From positions 1 to 33,118 of the forward strand of contig CALFVD010000005.1 of assembly GCA_937928005.1 (NCBI GenBank): a stretch of 33,118 bases of DNA, read 5' to 3'. Positions 1-8,136 of the stretch are shown here, piece by piece. The stretch's first letter is position 1. Every line of letters starts with the position of its first letter. The translations under genes and the position numbers were made by a program. The notes below the pieces were generated by a model. It saw only the letters and a list, made by a program, of their open reading frames with translations, was not told the origin of the DNA and did no database searches. This stretch comes from an uncultured Neomegalonema sp. GTDB lineage: Bacteria > Pseudomonadota > Alphaproteobacteria > Rhodobacterales > Rhodobacteraceae.

Positions 1-52
1 TGCAGATCGCCGTCGTCTTGAGACTCACATCCAGTCCAACATAATATCCCAT
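1..52 (-). CDS. IS110-family transposase, N-terminal fragment (cut by window edge)
   Basis: Seventeen codons are visible, reading MGYYVGLDVSLKTTAIC before the sequence runs off the left edge. The GLDVS-K-T pattern is the typical first strand of the RuvC-like DEDD domain of IS110-type transposases, and Asp8 would be the first catalytic acidic residue. The ATG at 50-52 is preceded on the minus strand by a good ribosome binding site (AAGGAGAG at about 60-67). This is a partial gene; whether the element is intact cannot be seen. IS110 enzymes recombine DNA without classical terminal inverted repeats and are guided by a structured RNA from the element's own non-coding end. Confidence 0.75.
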   Translation of the reverse strand, partial: MGYYVGLDVSLKTTAIC

Positions 53-259
53 CACTGCTCTCCTTTCGGTCTAACCGCCAGAGAGCTTCTCAACTCTCAG
101 GGGGAGCAGCAACCTCATGAGTCATGTATGGGATGTATCAGTTTGAGTTCAAGCGTCTGAGTTTGGCCGGAAGGAGCCTTTTCAGTGTCCGCCCCACAAG
201 ATTTGAAGAACCAATCTGAGCTGGTAGTCCGTCGCAGACGTCACACAAAAACAAGCGCT
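53..259 (-). other. Non-coding DNA upstream of the IS110-type transposase; possible bridge-RNA region
   Basis: About 200 bases separate the transposase start from the SDR stop codon at 260-262, and I find no convincing gene here. In the IS110 group the guide (bridge) RNA is encoded in the non-coding end upstream of the recombinase, so this stretch is the expected place for it. Read on the minus strand it contains a small hairpin (GAGAG, 8-base loop, CTCTC) near positions 80-97. The true end of the element was not located. The small plus-strand reading frame 185-490 is a shadow of the SDR gene. Confidence 0.35.
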
Positions 260-994
260 TCAATCCTTGCTATGTGGCGGTCGAAGTGTGGTATCGACGT
301 GTCGGCGGTCGGGGTCGTTATAGTAGGGATCAGTCCCGTCCGGTTGGATGATGACTTCTCGGTCTCCGACACCCTTGGGGGAAGTAGCAACCCGAAAATA
401 CTCTTCAGCTATCAGTTCCGGGTCGAACGGCCCGCCTGCTTCTACAATCCCACAAATCGCGAAGACAGCCACATGAACGCCCTTGGGTGAGAGGTCCTTG
501 TAAAGCGAGAGCGACAGGCTTCGTAGAGCTGCCTTCCCAAGCGCCAAGGATGTCCACTCGGGATACGGCTCGAGGGCCAACCCTCCTCCAGTAAACAGAA
601 TTGCTCCCGCACCGCGCTCGATCATCGCAGGAGCGACCTGTAGAGCTGACTGGTATGCGCCCAAAAGATTGACCGACAATTCCTTCTGAAGGCGCTCAAT
701 TGAAACTTCCAGAGGGGCACCTGCGCGCATAACCGATGCATTGTAGATCAATGTGTCACACGAACCGAGCGATGCCGTGAGGTTATCCACGGCTTGAGCC
801 AACTCAGGTAGGTTTCCGGCATCTGCGACCGAGAAATCTGAGAGAACACCGGACTTCGAAAGGTCTTCGCATTGCATTTTCAATGCCTCGGCGGATCGCG
901 CCACGAGGCCTATTCCATAGCCCTCTCGTCCAAAGCGCCGCGCAAGAGCGCCGGAAACGCCGGGACCGGCTCCGATGATAATGGCCGTCGGCAT
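260..994 (-). CDS. SDR family NAD(P)-dependent oxidoreductase
   Basis: A 244-residue protein of normal length for a classical short-chain dehydrogenase/reductase. The N-terminus has the nucleotide-binding glycine motif GAGPGVSGALARRF (residues 8-21), followed by an acidic/basic discriminator region and an YNAS segment in place of the usual NNAG near residue 85. The usual YxxxK catalytic pair is not obvious: the expected place reads SLALGKAALRSL, so Lys is present but Tyr appears replaced. That makes this a divergent SDR whose substrate and even activity are uncertain. The start at 994 follows a good ribosome binding site (AGAGGA about eight bases upstream). It lies next to an IS110-type element, so it may be acquired DNA. 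Confidence 0.75.
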   Translation of the reverse strand: MPTAIIIGAGPGVSGALARRFGREGYGIGLVARSAEALKMQCEDLSKSGVLSDFSVADAGNLPELAQAVDNLTASLGSCDTLIYNASVMRAGAPLEVSIERLQKELSVNLLGAYQSALQVAPAMIERGAGAILFTGGGLALEPYPEWTSLALGKAALRSLSLSLYKDLSPKGVHVAVFAICGIVEAGGPFDPELIAEEYFRVATSPKGVGDREVIIQPDGTDPYYNDPDRRHVDTTLRPPHSKD

Positions 995-1153
995 ATTCTT
1001 TTTCCTCTAAAGCTTGCACGCTGCTAGAATTGTGGGGCGCGAAGAGCACGAGTTGGCTTACAGGCATTTACTTGATTGGGCGTGCAGATGCTAGAGGCCG
1101 CTTAGGGCACATAGCGGATGGTTACTTTCAGATCCGGGCGCTCCCGAAAAGCC

Positions 1154-2545
1154 CTAGCTGACCTCGAACCACGTCCCCATACCGCCCGCCTGGTGCTCAA
1201 GCATGTGGCAATGCAGCATCCAGCGGCCCGGATTGTCGGCGATGAAGGCGACTTCCTTCGTTTCCTGCGGTCCTAGCAGGATGGTATCGCGCCATGGCGC
1301 ATCTTCTTTCGTCTCGCGGAAGTGGTGCCCGTGAAAGTGCATCGCATGGGGCCAGCGTCCCCCATTCACCAGTTTCACCGCCACCGTCCGCCCCCGCTCG
1401 GCGTTGAACAGCGGCTCGACCGGCATCCCCGCCACGCCGTTCAGCGCCCAGACCAGATCATACTCACGCGCCAACGTCCGCAGTGGCAATACACCCTCTA
1501 CGGGTTCCTCACCGCGATAGGACGCTCCAAATCCGCCAATTCGCGCCTCGGTCATCCCACCCATCGCCCCGCCATTGACCTCGACGGTCGCTCGCATCGG
1601 ATCGTCCATATCCAGCCCGGTCGGTAGCGGATTAGCGGGCAACGCCACCGCATCCGTCAGTGGTTTTGCGCGCGCCGCCCCCTCGACCGGAAACCCGCAA
1701 GCCCGAAAATTCTCGCGCCCTGCCAGCCACAGCCCCGGTTCCTCGCCCGCCACATCCGCGATCAGGTCGATCCGCTGTGCCGGGGCCAACGTCACCGTCC
1801 CCTCCAGCGGGGTGGGTGGCACCGGCATCCCGTCATAGGCCACGATCTGCGCGTCCATCCCATCGAGCCGTAGCACCAACACACTCGCATTGGCCGCGTT
1901 GATCAGGCGCAACCGCAACCGCTCGTTCCGCTTCACTGGATAATCCGGCTGCGGCGCGCCATTCACTGTCGGCCAATTCCCCAGCCGCCCCGCATGGGAC
2001 CAGTCGCGCAAGCTTCCAAAACTCGCCTCGTCAATGGCCGCATCTTCGTCCAGCCGCCAATCATCGAGCATCAGCACGATATCGCGGTCATAAGCGGGCG
2101 GCTCGGCTTCCTCCACGATCAGCGGGCCATAGAGGCCGCGCGCCATCTGCTCCCATGTGCGGTTATGCGGATGATACCAAAACGTCCCCGCATCGGGCGC
2201 GGCGAAATCATACTCAAACCGCTCCCCCGACGGCACAGGGTCTTGGGTCAGGGCCGCGACCCCGTCCATCGCGTTATCGATGCGGATGCCGTGCCAGTGG
2301 ATCGTTGTCGGCTGTGGCAACCCATTGGCCAGCACCGCCTCGACCCGTGCCCCCTGTGCCACCCGGATTTCCGGCCCCGGCACCAGCCCATCATATCCCC
2401 AGATCGCCGTTTCAGGTCGCTCAGCGGGTGCCAATTGCGCCATGCCCGGTTTAGGTTCCAGCACACGCGGCGTCGCAAAGGCCATACGCGGCATCGCCGC
2501 CAATGCGGCCCCGCCGATCAGCGTATCGCGCCGGGTTAGCCTCAC
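1154..2545 (-). CDS. Multicopper oxidase, Tat-exported
   Basis: A 463-residue protein beginning with a twin-arginine signal (TRRDTLIGG, then a hydrophobic stretch to about residue 25), so it should be exported folded to the periplasm. All copper ligand motifs are present: HWHG (83-86), HPH (125-127), HAMHFH (400-405) and HCHMLEHQAGGM (445-456, with the axial Met of the type 1 site). This is the three-cupredoxin layout of CueO/CumA/laccase-like enzymes, which oxidise phenols, Cu(I) or Mn(II) while reducing oxygen to water. The CueO methionine-rich insert is not apparent, so a dedicated copper-detoxification role is unproven. Its start overlaps the stop of the aldo/keto reductase gene by four bases, so the two are translationally coupled. 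Confidence 0.9.
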   Translation of the reverse strand: MRLTRRDTLIGGAALAAMPRMAFATPRVLEPKPGMAQLAPAERPETAIWGYDGLVPGPEIRVAQGARVEAVLANGLPQPTTIHWHGIRIDNAMDGVAALTQDPVPSGERFEYDFAAPDAGTFWYHPHNRTWEQMARGLYGPLIVEEAEPPAYDRDIVLMLDDWRLDEDAAIDEASFGSLRDWSHAGRLGNWPTVNGAPQPDYPVKRNERLRLRLINAANASVLVLRLDGMDAQIVAYDGMPVPPTPLEGTVTLAPAQRIDLIADVAGEEPGLWLAGRENFRACGFPVEGAARAKPLTDAVALPANPLPTGLDMDDPMRATVEVNGGAMGGMTEARIGGFGASYRGEEPVEGVLPLRTLAREYDLVWALNGVAGMPVEPLFNAERGRTVAVKLVNGGRWPHAMHFHGHHFRETKEDAPWRDTILLGPQETKEVAFIADNPGRWMLHCHMLEHQAGGMGTWFEVS

Positions 2546-3513
2546 CCTTGCTCCTCCAGTCGATCGGTCGCCGGGGGCGGGGTGCGCGACAGGGCCGAAA
2601 TCTCCGCGCGCAGCTCGTCGGTCATATCAATATCCACCGAATCGAGCGACGGCTGAAGCTGCTCCAACGACCGCGCGCCGATAATCGGGCAAGTTACATC
2701 AGGATGCGCCGCCGCCCATGCCACCGCCAGCGATACCGGATGCACCCCGCGCGCCTGCGCAAACCCCGTAAACCGCTCGGCCACGTCATAGACCCAGTCT
2801 TCGCCATACCGTTTTGCGTATTCAGGATTCGTGATAATTCGCGCTGCATCGGGCCGCGTGCCGGGTCCATATTTGCCCGATAGCAGCCCCCCGCCCACAG
2901 GCGAATAGGGCATCACGGCCAGCCCCTCTGCCCGCGCCAGTGGCAGGATTTCGGCCTCCACCTGTCGCTTGACCAGCGAATACATCGGCTGAAGCACATC
3001 AAAGCGCGGCCACCCCATCCGCGCCGAAATACCAAGGCCCGTCGCCACCTGCCATGCCGCATAATTGCTCGCGCCGAGATATAAAACCTTGCCATCCGCG
3101 ACCAGCTTCTCCAGCGCCCGCAACGTCTCTTCCAGCGGGACACCCATATCCCAGCGATGCATGAACAGAACATCCAACCGGTCGGTCCCCAACCGTGTCA
3201 GCGATGCCTCGACGGCCTGCAAGATATGCCGCCGGTTTGCCCCTTGCGCGTTGATATCCTCGCCCATCGGCACAAAACATTTCGACGTGACGACAAGATC
3301 ATCACGCTCATGCGCCATCAGCCGCCCAAGGATGCGCTCCGCCTCGCCCCGCGTATAGCCATCGGCACAATCAAAGAAGTTAATCCCCGCCTCACGGCAG
3401 GCCGCATACATCCGCCCCGATTCAGCCTCATCTGCATCCCCGCCGAAGGACATCGTGCCAAAGCACCGTTCGGATATCTGCACACCAGTACGACCGAGAG
3501 GGACATATTTCAT
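2542..3513 (-). CDS. Aldo/keto reductase
   Basis: A 323-residue NADPH-dependent aldo/keto reductase. The N-terminus MKYVPLGRTGVQISERCFG is typical of the AKR fold, and the catalytic tetrad region is visible: FDCADGYTRGEAERILG (Asp and Tyr), the VVTSKC strand (Lys) and FMHRWD (His). The C-terminal nucleotide-binding segment CPIIGARSLEQL is also normal. I chose ATG 3513 over the in-frame ATG at 3543 because the protein fold begins there and GGAG lies seven bases upstream. It is the first gene of a two-gene leftward unit with the multicopper oxidase (4-base overlap). The substrate cannot be read from the sequence. Confidence 0.9.
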   Translation of the reverse strand: MKYVPLGRTGVQISERCFGTMSFGGDADEAESGRMYAACREAGINFFDCADGYTRGEAERILGRLMAHERDDLVVTSKCFVPMGEDINAQGANRRHILQAVEASLTRLGTDRLDVLFMHRWDMGVPLEETLRALEKLVADGKVLYLGASNYAAWQVATGLGISARMGWPRFDVLQPMYSLVKRQVEAEILPLARAEGLAVMPYSPVGGGLLSGKYGPGTRPDAARIITNPEYAKRYGEDWVYDVAERFTGFAQARGVHPVSLAVAWAAAHPDVTCPIIGARSLEQLQPSLDSVDIDMTDELRAEISALSRTPPPATDRLEEQG

Positions 3514-3742
3514 GGAAACGCTCCGTTCATGGCTTTGCGCCAAAAGCTAGCGCCACCACAGCCGCATTGCCACCGGGAATAACCTGTATGGAATCCAACA
3601 TTCTTTAATCAATCCACGATACCACGCTTATGAGCGACAACCGCCCGGAGGATTCGTTATCGAAAAGCTTGCTCAAGAACTCCGTGCGCTCAGCATTACC
3701 GGCGAGGCTGTTGCAACGGCTCCACAGATACTACGCGAGGAT

Positions 3743-4201
3743 ATGGCCCTCACGGACGGCACCAAGGTTTCGGTGCCGTTGCTCGATGATTTTCTCACCA
3801 TCTGGTATGCATGGCGGCGCGAGGATGAGGGCGCACCGAAATGGTCACGCTTTCGCCCCCTCGAACACCCGCATCTCCTGCCCCATGTGATGCTTTATGA
3901 GCGAATCGAGGAGCGGTTCCGCTGCGTCATCGTTGGCGAGCAAGCCGCCGCCTGTCTGCCAGTCAAGCTGGCGGGCCGGTTTATCGATGAGGCCATGCCC
4001 GCCAAGAACCTCGCCGATATTACGACGCTGCTGAATAAGGCGTTATCGACAGGATCGCCAAATTTTGTCGAGAAGACAATGGCTTGGGAACCGGGGCGTG
4101 ACCTTACCAGCTATTCGACGATACAATTGCCATTCTCCGGCGAGAACGGTAAAAACCCCCGCATTCTGAGCGTGATGAGCTTTCGTACTAAACAGGTCTG
4201 A
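3743..4201 (+). CDS. PAS_5-type (PAS-like) domain protein, start uncertain
   Basis: A 152-residue protein resembling the alphaproteobacterial PAS_5 family: a leading LLDDFLTIWYAWR segment, a proline-rich HPHLLPHVMLYE stretch, then a core with RFRCVIVGEQAA and GRFIDEAM. Such proteins are small cytoplasmic PAS-like sensors of unknown ligand. The ATG at 3743 is the first usable start in frame, but only a weak site precedes it. The frame stays open and protein-like further upstream (reading IEKLAQELRALSITGEAV), with a perfect GGAGGA at 3647-3652 six bases before an ATC codon at 3659-3661. The real start may therefore be that near-cognate ATC or a mutated ATG. It converges with the gamma-glutamyltransferase gene, six bases apart. 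Confidence 0.65.
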   Translation: MALTDGTKVSVPLLDDFLTIWYAWRREDEGAPKWSRFRPLEHPHLLPHVMLYERIEERFRCVIVGEQAAACLPVKLAGRFIDEAMPAKNLADITTLLNKALSTGSPNFVEKTMAWEPGRDLTSYSTIQLPFSGENGKNPRILSVMSFRTKQV

Positions 4202-4207
4202 GCAGCA

Positions 4208-5947
4208 TTATTTACCCAGTGCCACGCCTTCACGCCTTGGATCTGCCGCGCCGGTTAACGTGGCCCCGTCGATGGCAATCGCGTGCAATCCGCTGTTGAG
4301 ATTACGTGGATTGACCTTATGGCCCATCGCCTCCAACCCGGCGGCTAATCCTTCAGCCCCCTCCTCAACATCGGTCGCCTCGCCATTGCGATTGACCACA
4401 TGGGGCAAGGCCAACGCCGCATCCAGCGGCATCCCCCAATCCAGCACCGCCACCAACGATTGCGCCACATAGCCGATAATACGCGACCCCCCAGGCGACC
4501 CGATCAGCAGCACCGGCTTGTCATCCTTTATCACGATGGTCGGGGCCATTGAAGATCGTGGCCGCTTGCCCCCTTCGACCCTATTCGCGATGGGCCGTCC
4601 GTCCCGCGAGGGCGCACGCGAAAAGTCGGTCAATTCGTTGTTGAGCAAAAACCCACCGACCATCACCCGACTGCCAAACCCTGTCTCGATGGTCGTCGTC
4701 AAGGAGGCGGCATTACCGTAAGAATCGCGAATAACGATATGCGAGGTGCCGGGGCGATCCGGGTCCGTATCGGGTGCGCGCAGCTCTACCTCACGCCATG
4801 GCGGATTACCCGCCTCTGCCACACCGCCAGCCGCATTACGGTCAATCCCCTGCGCTCGTAGCGTCATGTAGGCCGAATCCAGCAATCCCAACGGCATCCG
4901 CACGAAATCATGGTCGGCCATATAAAGCCCCCGGTCGGCATAAGCCCGCTTTTCGGCCTCGGCGATCAGATGCCGCCCTTCCGCCTCACGCCCCGAACCC
5001 GGCGCGTAAGCCGCCATGTCGAAATGCTCCAGCATCATCAGGATTTGCCCAACCGTCAGCCCACCCGATGAGGGCGGCCCCATCCCGCAGACCTCATAGC
5101 CACGATAGGGCGCGCAGACCGGCGCACGCTCAATCACCTCGTATCCGGCCAAGTCTTCCAACGTTAGGATGCCCGGATTTGTTGGTGTTTTCACCGCCGC
5201 AACGATTTCACTGGCCAAGGGGCCATGGTGCAGCGCGGTGGACTTCTTCGCCGCCACTACACGCAGCGTATCGGCAAAGGCGCGGTTCACCAGACGCTCC
5301 CCCGCCCGCTTCGCCGTCCCATCTTCGCGCAAAAAATAGTCACGCGCGGCAGGGAAACTTCCCAAACCCTTCGGCACGGCCCCGGCAATAGACGCCTCCA
5401 GCCGGGGTGAAATAATAAAACCTTGATCGGCCATCTCCGCGACGGGCCGTACCAGCCCCGCCCAATTCAGCAACCCCCAGCGGTCATGCGCTTCCTCCAA
5501 CAGGGCCAGCGTCCCCGGCACGCCGACCGAACGCCCACCGATCACGGCATCCCACCAGCCGACCGGCTTACCGTCCTTGCCCATCCAGTAATCGGGCGTC
5601 GCCGCCGCCGGAGCCTTCTCCCGCCCATCCAGCGAGGTCAGCCGCCGTGTTTTTGCATCCCAGTACAGCAGGAACGCCCCGCCCCCGATGCCCGAAGATT
5701 GTGGCTCGACAAGGTTCAGCGCCAATTGCACCGCCACCATGGCATCCGCCGCCGTGCCGCCCTTGGCCAGCACCGCCCGCCCCGCCTCCGCCGCCACCGG
5801 ATGCGCAGCGGCGACCATATAGCTACTCCCCACCACCGCCGGGGTAGGCGTCAGCGCAAATGTCTTCTCAGGCTGCACCGCCTCCTGCGCCATCACAGAT
5901 GTGACGCAGGTCAATATGGCAAGCAGCGAGGCTAGTACGGTCTTCAT
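4208..5947 (-). CDS. ggt: Gamma-glutamyltransferase
   Basis: A 579-residue precursor, normal for the family, with a Sec signal peptide (residues 1-20, ending SVMAQ). It should cleave glutathione and other gamma-glutamyl compounds in the periplasm and transfer the glutamyl group to acceptors. The proenzyme self-cleaves before a nucleophilic Thr; here PGTSHIVIRD places it at Thr401, giving large and small subunits of usual size. The substrate-binding motif GSPGGSRI (about 483-490) and the SSGGLTVGQ segment are present. A strong ribosome binding site (CGGAGG, seven bases before the ATG) supports the start. It begins 39 bases after the DUF262 gene on the same strand, but the two have no obvious functional tie. 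Confidence 0.93.
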   Translation of the reverse strand: MKTVLASLLAILTCVTSVMAQEAVQPEKTFALTPTPAVVGSSYMVAAAHPVAAEAGRAVLAKGGTAADAMVAVQLALNLVEPQSSGIGGGAFLLYWDAKTRRLTSLDGREKAPAAATPDYWMGKDGKPVGWWDAVIGGRSVGVPGTLALLEEAHDRWGLLNWAGLVRPVAEMADQGFIISPRLEASIAGAVPKGLGSFPAARDYFLREDGTAKRAGERLVNRAFADTLRVVAAKKSTALHHGPLASEIVAAVKTPTNPGILTLEDLAGYEVIERAPVCAPYRGYEVCGMGPPSSGGLTVGQILMMLEHFDMAAYAPGSGREAEGRHLIAEAEKRAYADRGLYMADHDFVRMPLGLLDSAYMTLRAQGIDRNAAGGVAEAGNPPWREVELRAPDTDPDRPGTSHIVIRDSYGNAASLTTTIETGFGSRVMVGGFLLNNELTDFSRAPSRDGRPIANRVEGGKRPRSSMAPTIVIKDDKPVLLIGSPGGSRIIGYVAQSLVAVLDWGMPLDAALALPHVVNRNGEATDVEEGAEGLAAGLEAMGHKVNPRNLNSGLHAIAIDGATLTGAADPRREGVALGK

Positions 5948-5986
5948 AGCGAACCTCCGATATGTTGGGTGGATGATGCATGAAAC

Positions 5987-7702
5987 TCAGACAGCTTCTC
6001 CTGCATCTTCAGCAGGTACATCTTGTAGTCCGACGTTTTCCCCAGCGCATAATTTGAGCATAATATGATGCACCATGTCCGCGCGAGCCGACAGAAACGC
6101 CTCATAATCATCTCTACATAAAGCATCGGGAGGGACACAGTGCGAAAGAAGGCGACGATCAACTTCGCCTTCTGGCAAACCAACTTCCTCTGCACGCTCA
6201 GCAACATAAACGGAAGGTGGTTTGGCCCCTATGGTCCGGTTAGTCCGCCAACTTACGAGCGCACAGTTTAAAGCACAGAATATCAACCGTCGTGGCCATT
6301 TGCCCTGTTCTAGAAGCGCCTTTGGGAAAAGATGGTGGTATTCTCTGCCTTCTACGCTATCGGCGGAAAAAGGCTTTTCATCGGCAAAATCGTAACCACC
6401 CGTTCGCAACGACGCCGCCATAATCGCACGTCCTAGACGATCCTTAGTACGAGGCCATCCACCTGTTCGCAGGGCCATTGCCTCCGGCAGTGGGGTACGC
6501 TCCTCATCGAACAGAACAGGTAACGGTGCAGTATCGTCACCATCGCGATATGTCACAAGTTCACGATAATCGAGCGCCACACGGGTTGCCGATGTCTTCT
6601 GGTAGCGTTCCGAGAACGAGCCTCGCCATAAGGCTCGCCGCGCAATACGTCGCGCCACACCCTCAGCATCCTTGCCGTCGGGTGCATCAGACCAATAGGC
6701 ACCCATGAGCGTAACGAGTACATCAGAAGGAAGTATCCCATCATTGACCATCCCCTCCTCAGTCAAAAAAGTGATGGCACGTTCCAAACCCCGTTCGATG
6801 CGATCCCAAACATTCACTAACGCTGTGCCGAAATCGACACGCAGGTATGTCGCACGGTTTGGCGCGCGACCTGCCAGAACGGCACCCACTGCAAGCGCGA
6901 TCTCCGACGGCTCGCCATAACGCGATAAAAGTGGAAGGCGCGCGATCATGCCTTCTACACGCTCATGCAGCGAAGTTCCGGTGTCAGCCTCCACCTGCGC
7001 AACGACGATATCAAAGGCCGTAAGTGCAGTGCCTTGCGTATTCATCTTGATGAACACGTCCAAAGCGGTTTCACGGGTCGTTGCAACCGGAAGAGACAGA
7101 AATGGCAGTGAGTAAGTTGCGACACGCGACCGAAGTTCGGTGGTTATCTCATTCAATACCAGGATGCGATCCATATCGCCGCCAGCGACTTCCTTGATCC
7201 AGTCTTTTGATCGATTCGCTGTGGCTTGGCCGGGGCGGAGCAGGCAGACAGGTATCAAATCACGTGCCGCAACCTGCTCGGCATCATCGCACCAAACCGG
7301 ATAGAGTGTTTCTCCTTTACGATAACGACGTATCGAGACGACGTCGGGCGTCTCCGGCGTCCCGGATTTAGCAACTGCAACGAAGTAAGCCACATCGTCG
7401 TAATCATCTGATAGACTGCGCCAGAGTGCAGTCATCCGCTGCTGTCCATCAAGCAGATGGTAAGTCGCCTTACCACCATCAGGCGCACCGACTATGGAAC
7501 GGGCCTTGAATGGAGGTTCATCTCCAACTTCAAGCATCAGTAATGCACCAACAGGCAGTGATGGTCTACGCAACACGCTTTCAAGTAGACTTTCGACTTG
7601 TGACCAACCCCACGCTTCATAGCGTTGAAATCGGGGCAATGCGACTGAACCATCACTGATCCATGCAAACCATTCTTCGATTGTACGATTGCGCGCTTCC
7701 AT
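5987..7702 (-). CDS. GmrSD-like DUF262 / HNH (DUF1524) protein, probable defence nuclease
   Basis: A 571-residue protein with two parts. The N-terminal DUF262 (ParB/Srx-like NTPase) domain carries LPRFQRYEAWGW and the diagnostic LLDGQQRMTALW (DGQQR at 85-89). The C-terminal DUF1524-type HNH nuclease carries EYHHLFPKALL (His456-His457) and NRTIGAKPPS (Asn488). This fused layout is that of GmrSD-like type IV restriction enzymes, which cut modified (for example glucosylated) phage DNA, and of other stand-alone anti-phage nucleases. No methylase or other defence partner is in the window. The target modification is unknown. Base use looks less GC-rich than in the ggt gene beside it, fitting acquired DNA. 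The start is supported by GGAGAAG about ten bases upstream. Confidence 0.8.
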   Translation of the reverse strand: MEARNRTIEEWFAWISDGSVALPRFQRYEAWGWSQVESLLESVLRRPSLPVGALLMLEVGDEPPFKARSIVGAPDGGKATYHLLDGQQRMTALWRSLSDDYDDVAYFVAVAKSGTPETPDVVSIRRYRKGETLYPVWCDDAEQVAARDLIPVCLLRPGQATANRSKDWIKEVAGGDMDRILVLNEITTELRSRVATYSLPFLSLPVATTRETALDVFIKMNTQGTALTAFDIVVAQVEADTGTSLHERVEGMIARLPLLSRYGEPSEIALAVGAVLAGRAPNRATYLRVDFGTALVNVWDRIERGLERAITFLTEEGMVNDGILPSDVLVTLMGAYWSDAPDGKDAEGVARRIARRALWRGSFSERYQKTSATRVALDYRELVTYRDGDDTAPLPVLFDEERTPLPEAMALRTGGWPRTKDRLGRAIMAASLRTGGYDFADEKPFSADSVEGREYHHLFPKALLEQGKWPRRLIFCALNCALVSWRTNRTIGAKPPSVYVAERAEEVGLPEGEVDRRLLSHCVPPDALCRDDYEAFLSARADMVHHIMLKLCAGENVGLQDVPAEDAGEAV

Positions 7703-7818
7703 AAAATCGACTTCTCCGTGTGTTTTAATGAAGTGCTCGGTATAAATATAATTGAGTCATCCGCAACCGCCACGAAACCGCCGCCTTCATGGCTGCGATT
7801 AGAGGGAATGGTGACAAA

Positions 7819-7863
7819 CATCTTTTGCGCGATTGATATGGGTGTATAGAATCGCAAAAGATG
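7819..7863. repeat. Inverted repeat, 11-base perfect arms
   Basis: CATCTTTTGCG at 7819-7829 is matched by CGCAAAAGATG at 7853-7863 with a 23-base spacer. It lies about 120 bases upstream of the DUF262 start. It could be an operator for that gene, a weak hairpin, or the end of a lost mobile element. An alternative inner pairing of GCGATT with AATCGC also exists. Confidence 0.6.
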
Positions 7864-7894
7864 AATTATTGTACAAGTGTTAGTGGAGTGACAG

Positions 7895-8053
7895 ATGAAA
7901 GCGCGGATCATAGTACTCGTGGGGGCATTGCTCGCTCCTGTCCCAGACAGGGGTAAATTACTCCACTGTCCGGGATCAGGAACGAAATCCACCATTGTTA
8001 AATGTGGCTTCCGATGTCAGTTCATGCCTCAATTTATGCTATCCACATCCTGA
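7895..8053 (+). pseudogene. Short leftover reading frame with signal-peptide-like start
   Basis: An ATG at 7895 with GGAG six bases upstream opens 52 codons starting MKARIIVLVGALLAPVP, which looks like the start of an exported protein. After about residue 17 the sequence becomes unlike any protein family I know and runs into the debris near 7945-7995. I read it as the 5' stub of a secreted or outer-membrane protein gene cut by an insertion or deletion, possibly the outer-membrane member of the efflux operon. The signal-peptide look is seen; the rest is inference. Confidence 0.3.
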
Positions 8054-8136
8054 AAAACGACGGCGAGAAGTCGCTGACAACATGGATGAAGACCGAAGAA
8101 ATGGCTGTTATTCCTCTCAAAACGGACATCGTGCGT

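Larger units (their letters stand above)
7703..8136. other. Intergenic scar region upstream of the DUF262 gene and the efflux adaptor
   Basis: This stretch holds the divergent promoter area of the DUF262 gene, an 11-base inverted repeat (7819-7829 / 7853-7863), a 52-codon leftover reading frame (7895-8053), and a segment with a short hairpin (CCTGTC, 3-base loop, GACAGG near 7936-7951) that looks like insertion-sequence debris. I recognise no complete gene. The frame of the efflux adaptor is open from 8002, but the first 45 codons do not resemble the family. Confidence 0.5.

Noticed and set aside
1994..2539. 181-codon plus-strand frame opposite the multicopper oxidase
   Set aside because: Antisense to a gene with all copper ligands; composition typical of a shadow frame.
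4774..5391. Long plus-strand open frame (205 codons) opposite ggt
   Set aside because: It is Pro/Arg/Ala-rich without any domain and lies wholly antisense to a clear gamma-glutamyltransferase; it arises from codon bias.
5944..6207. 87-codon minus-strand frame across the DUF262 end and ggt start
   Set aside because: It overlaps the C-terminal coding part of the DUF262 gene in another frame and has no recognisable features.
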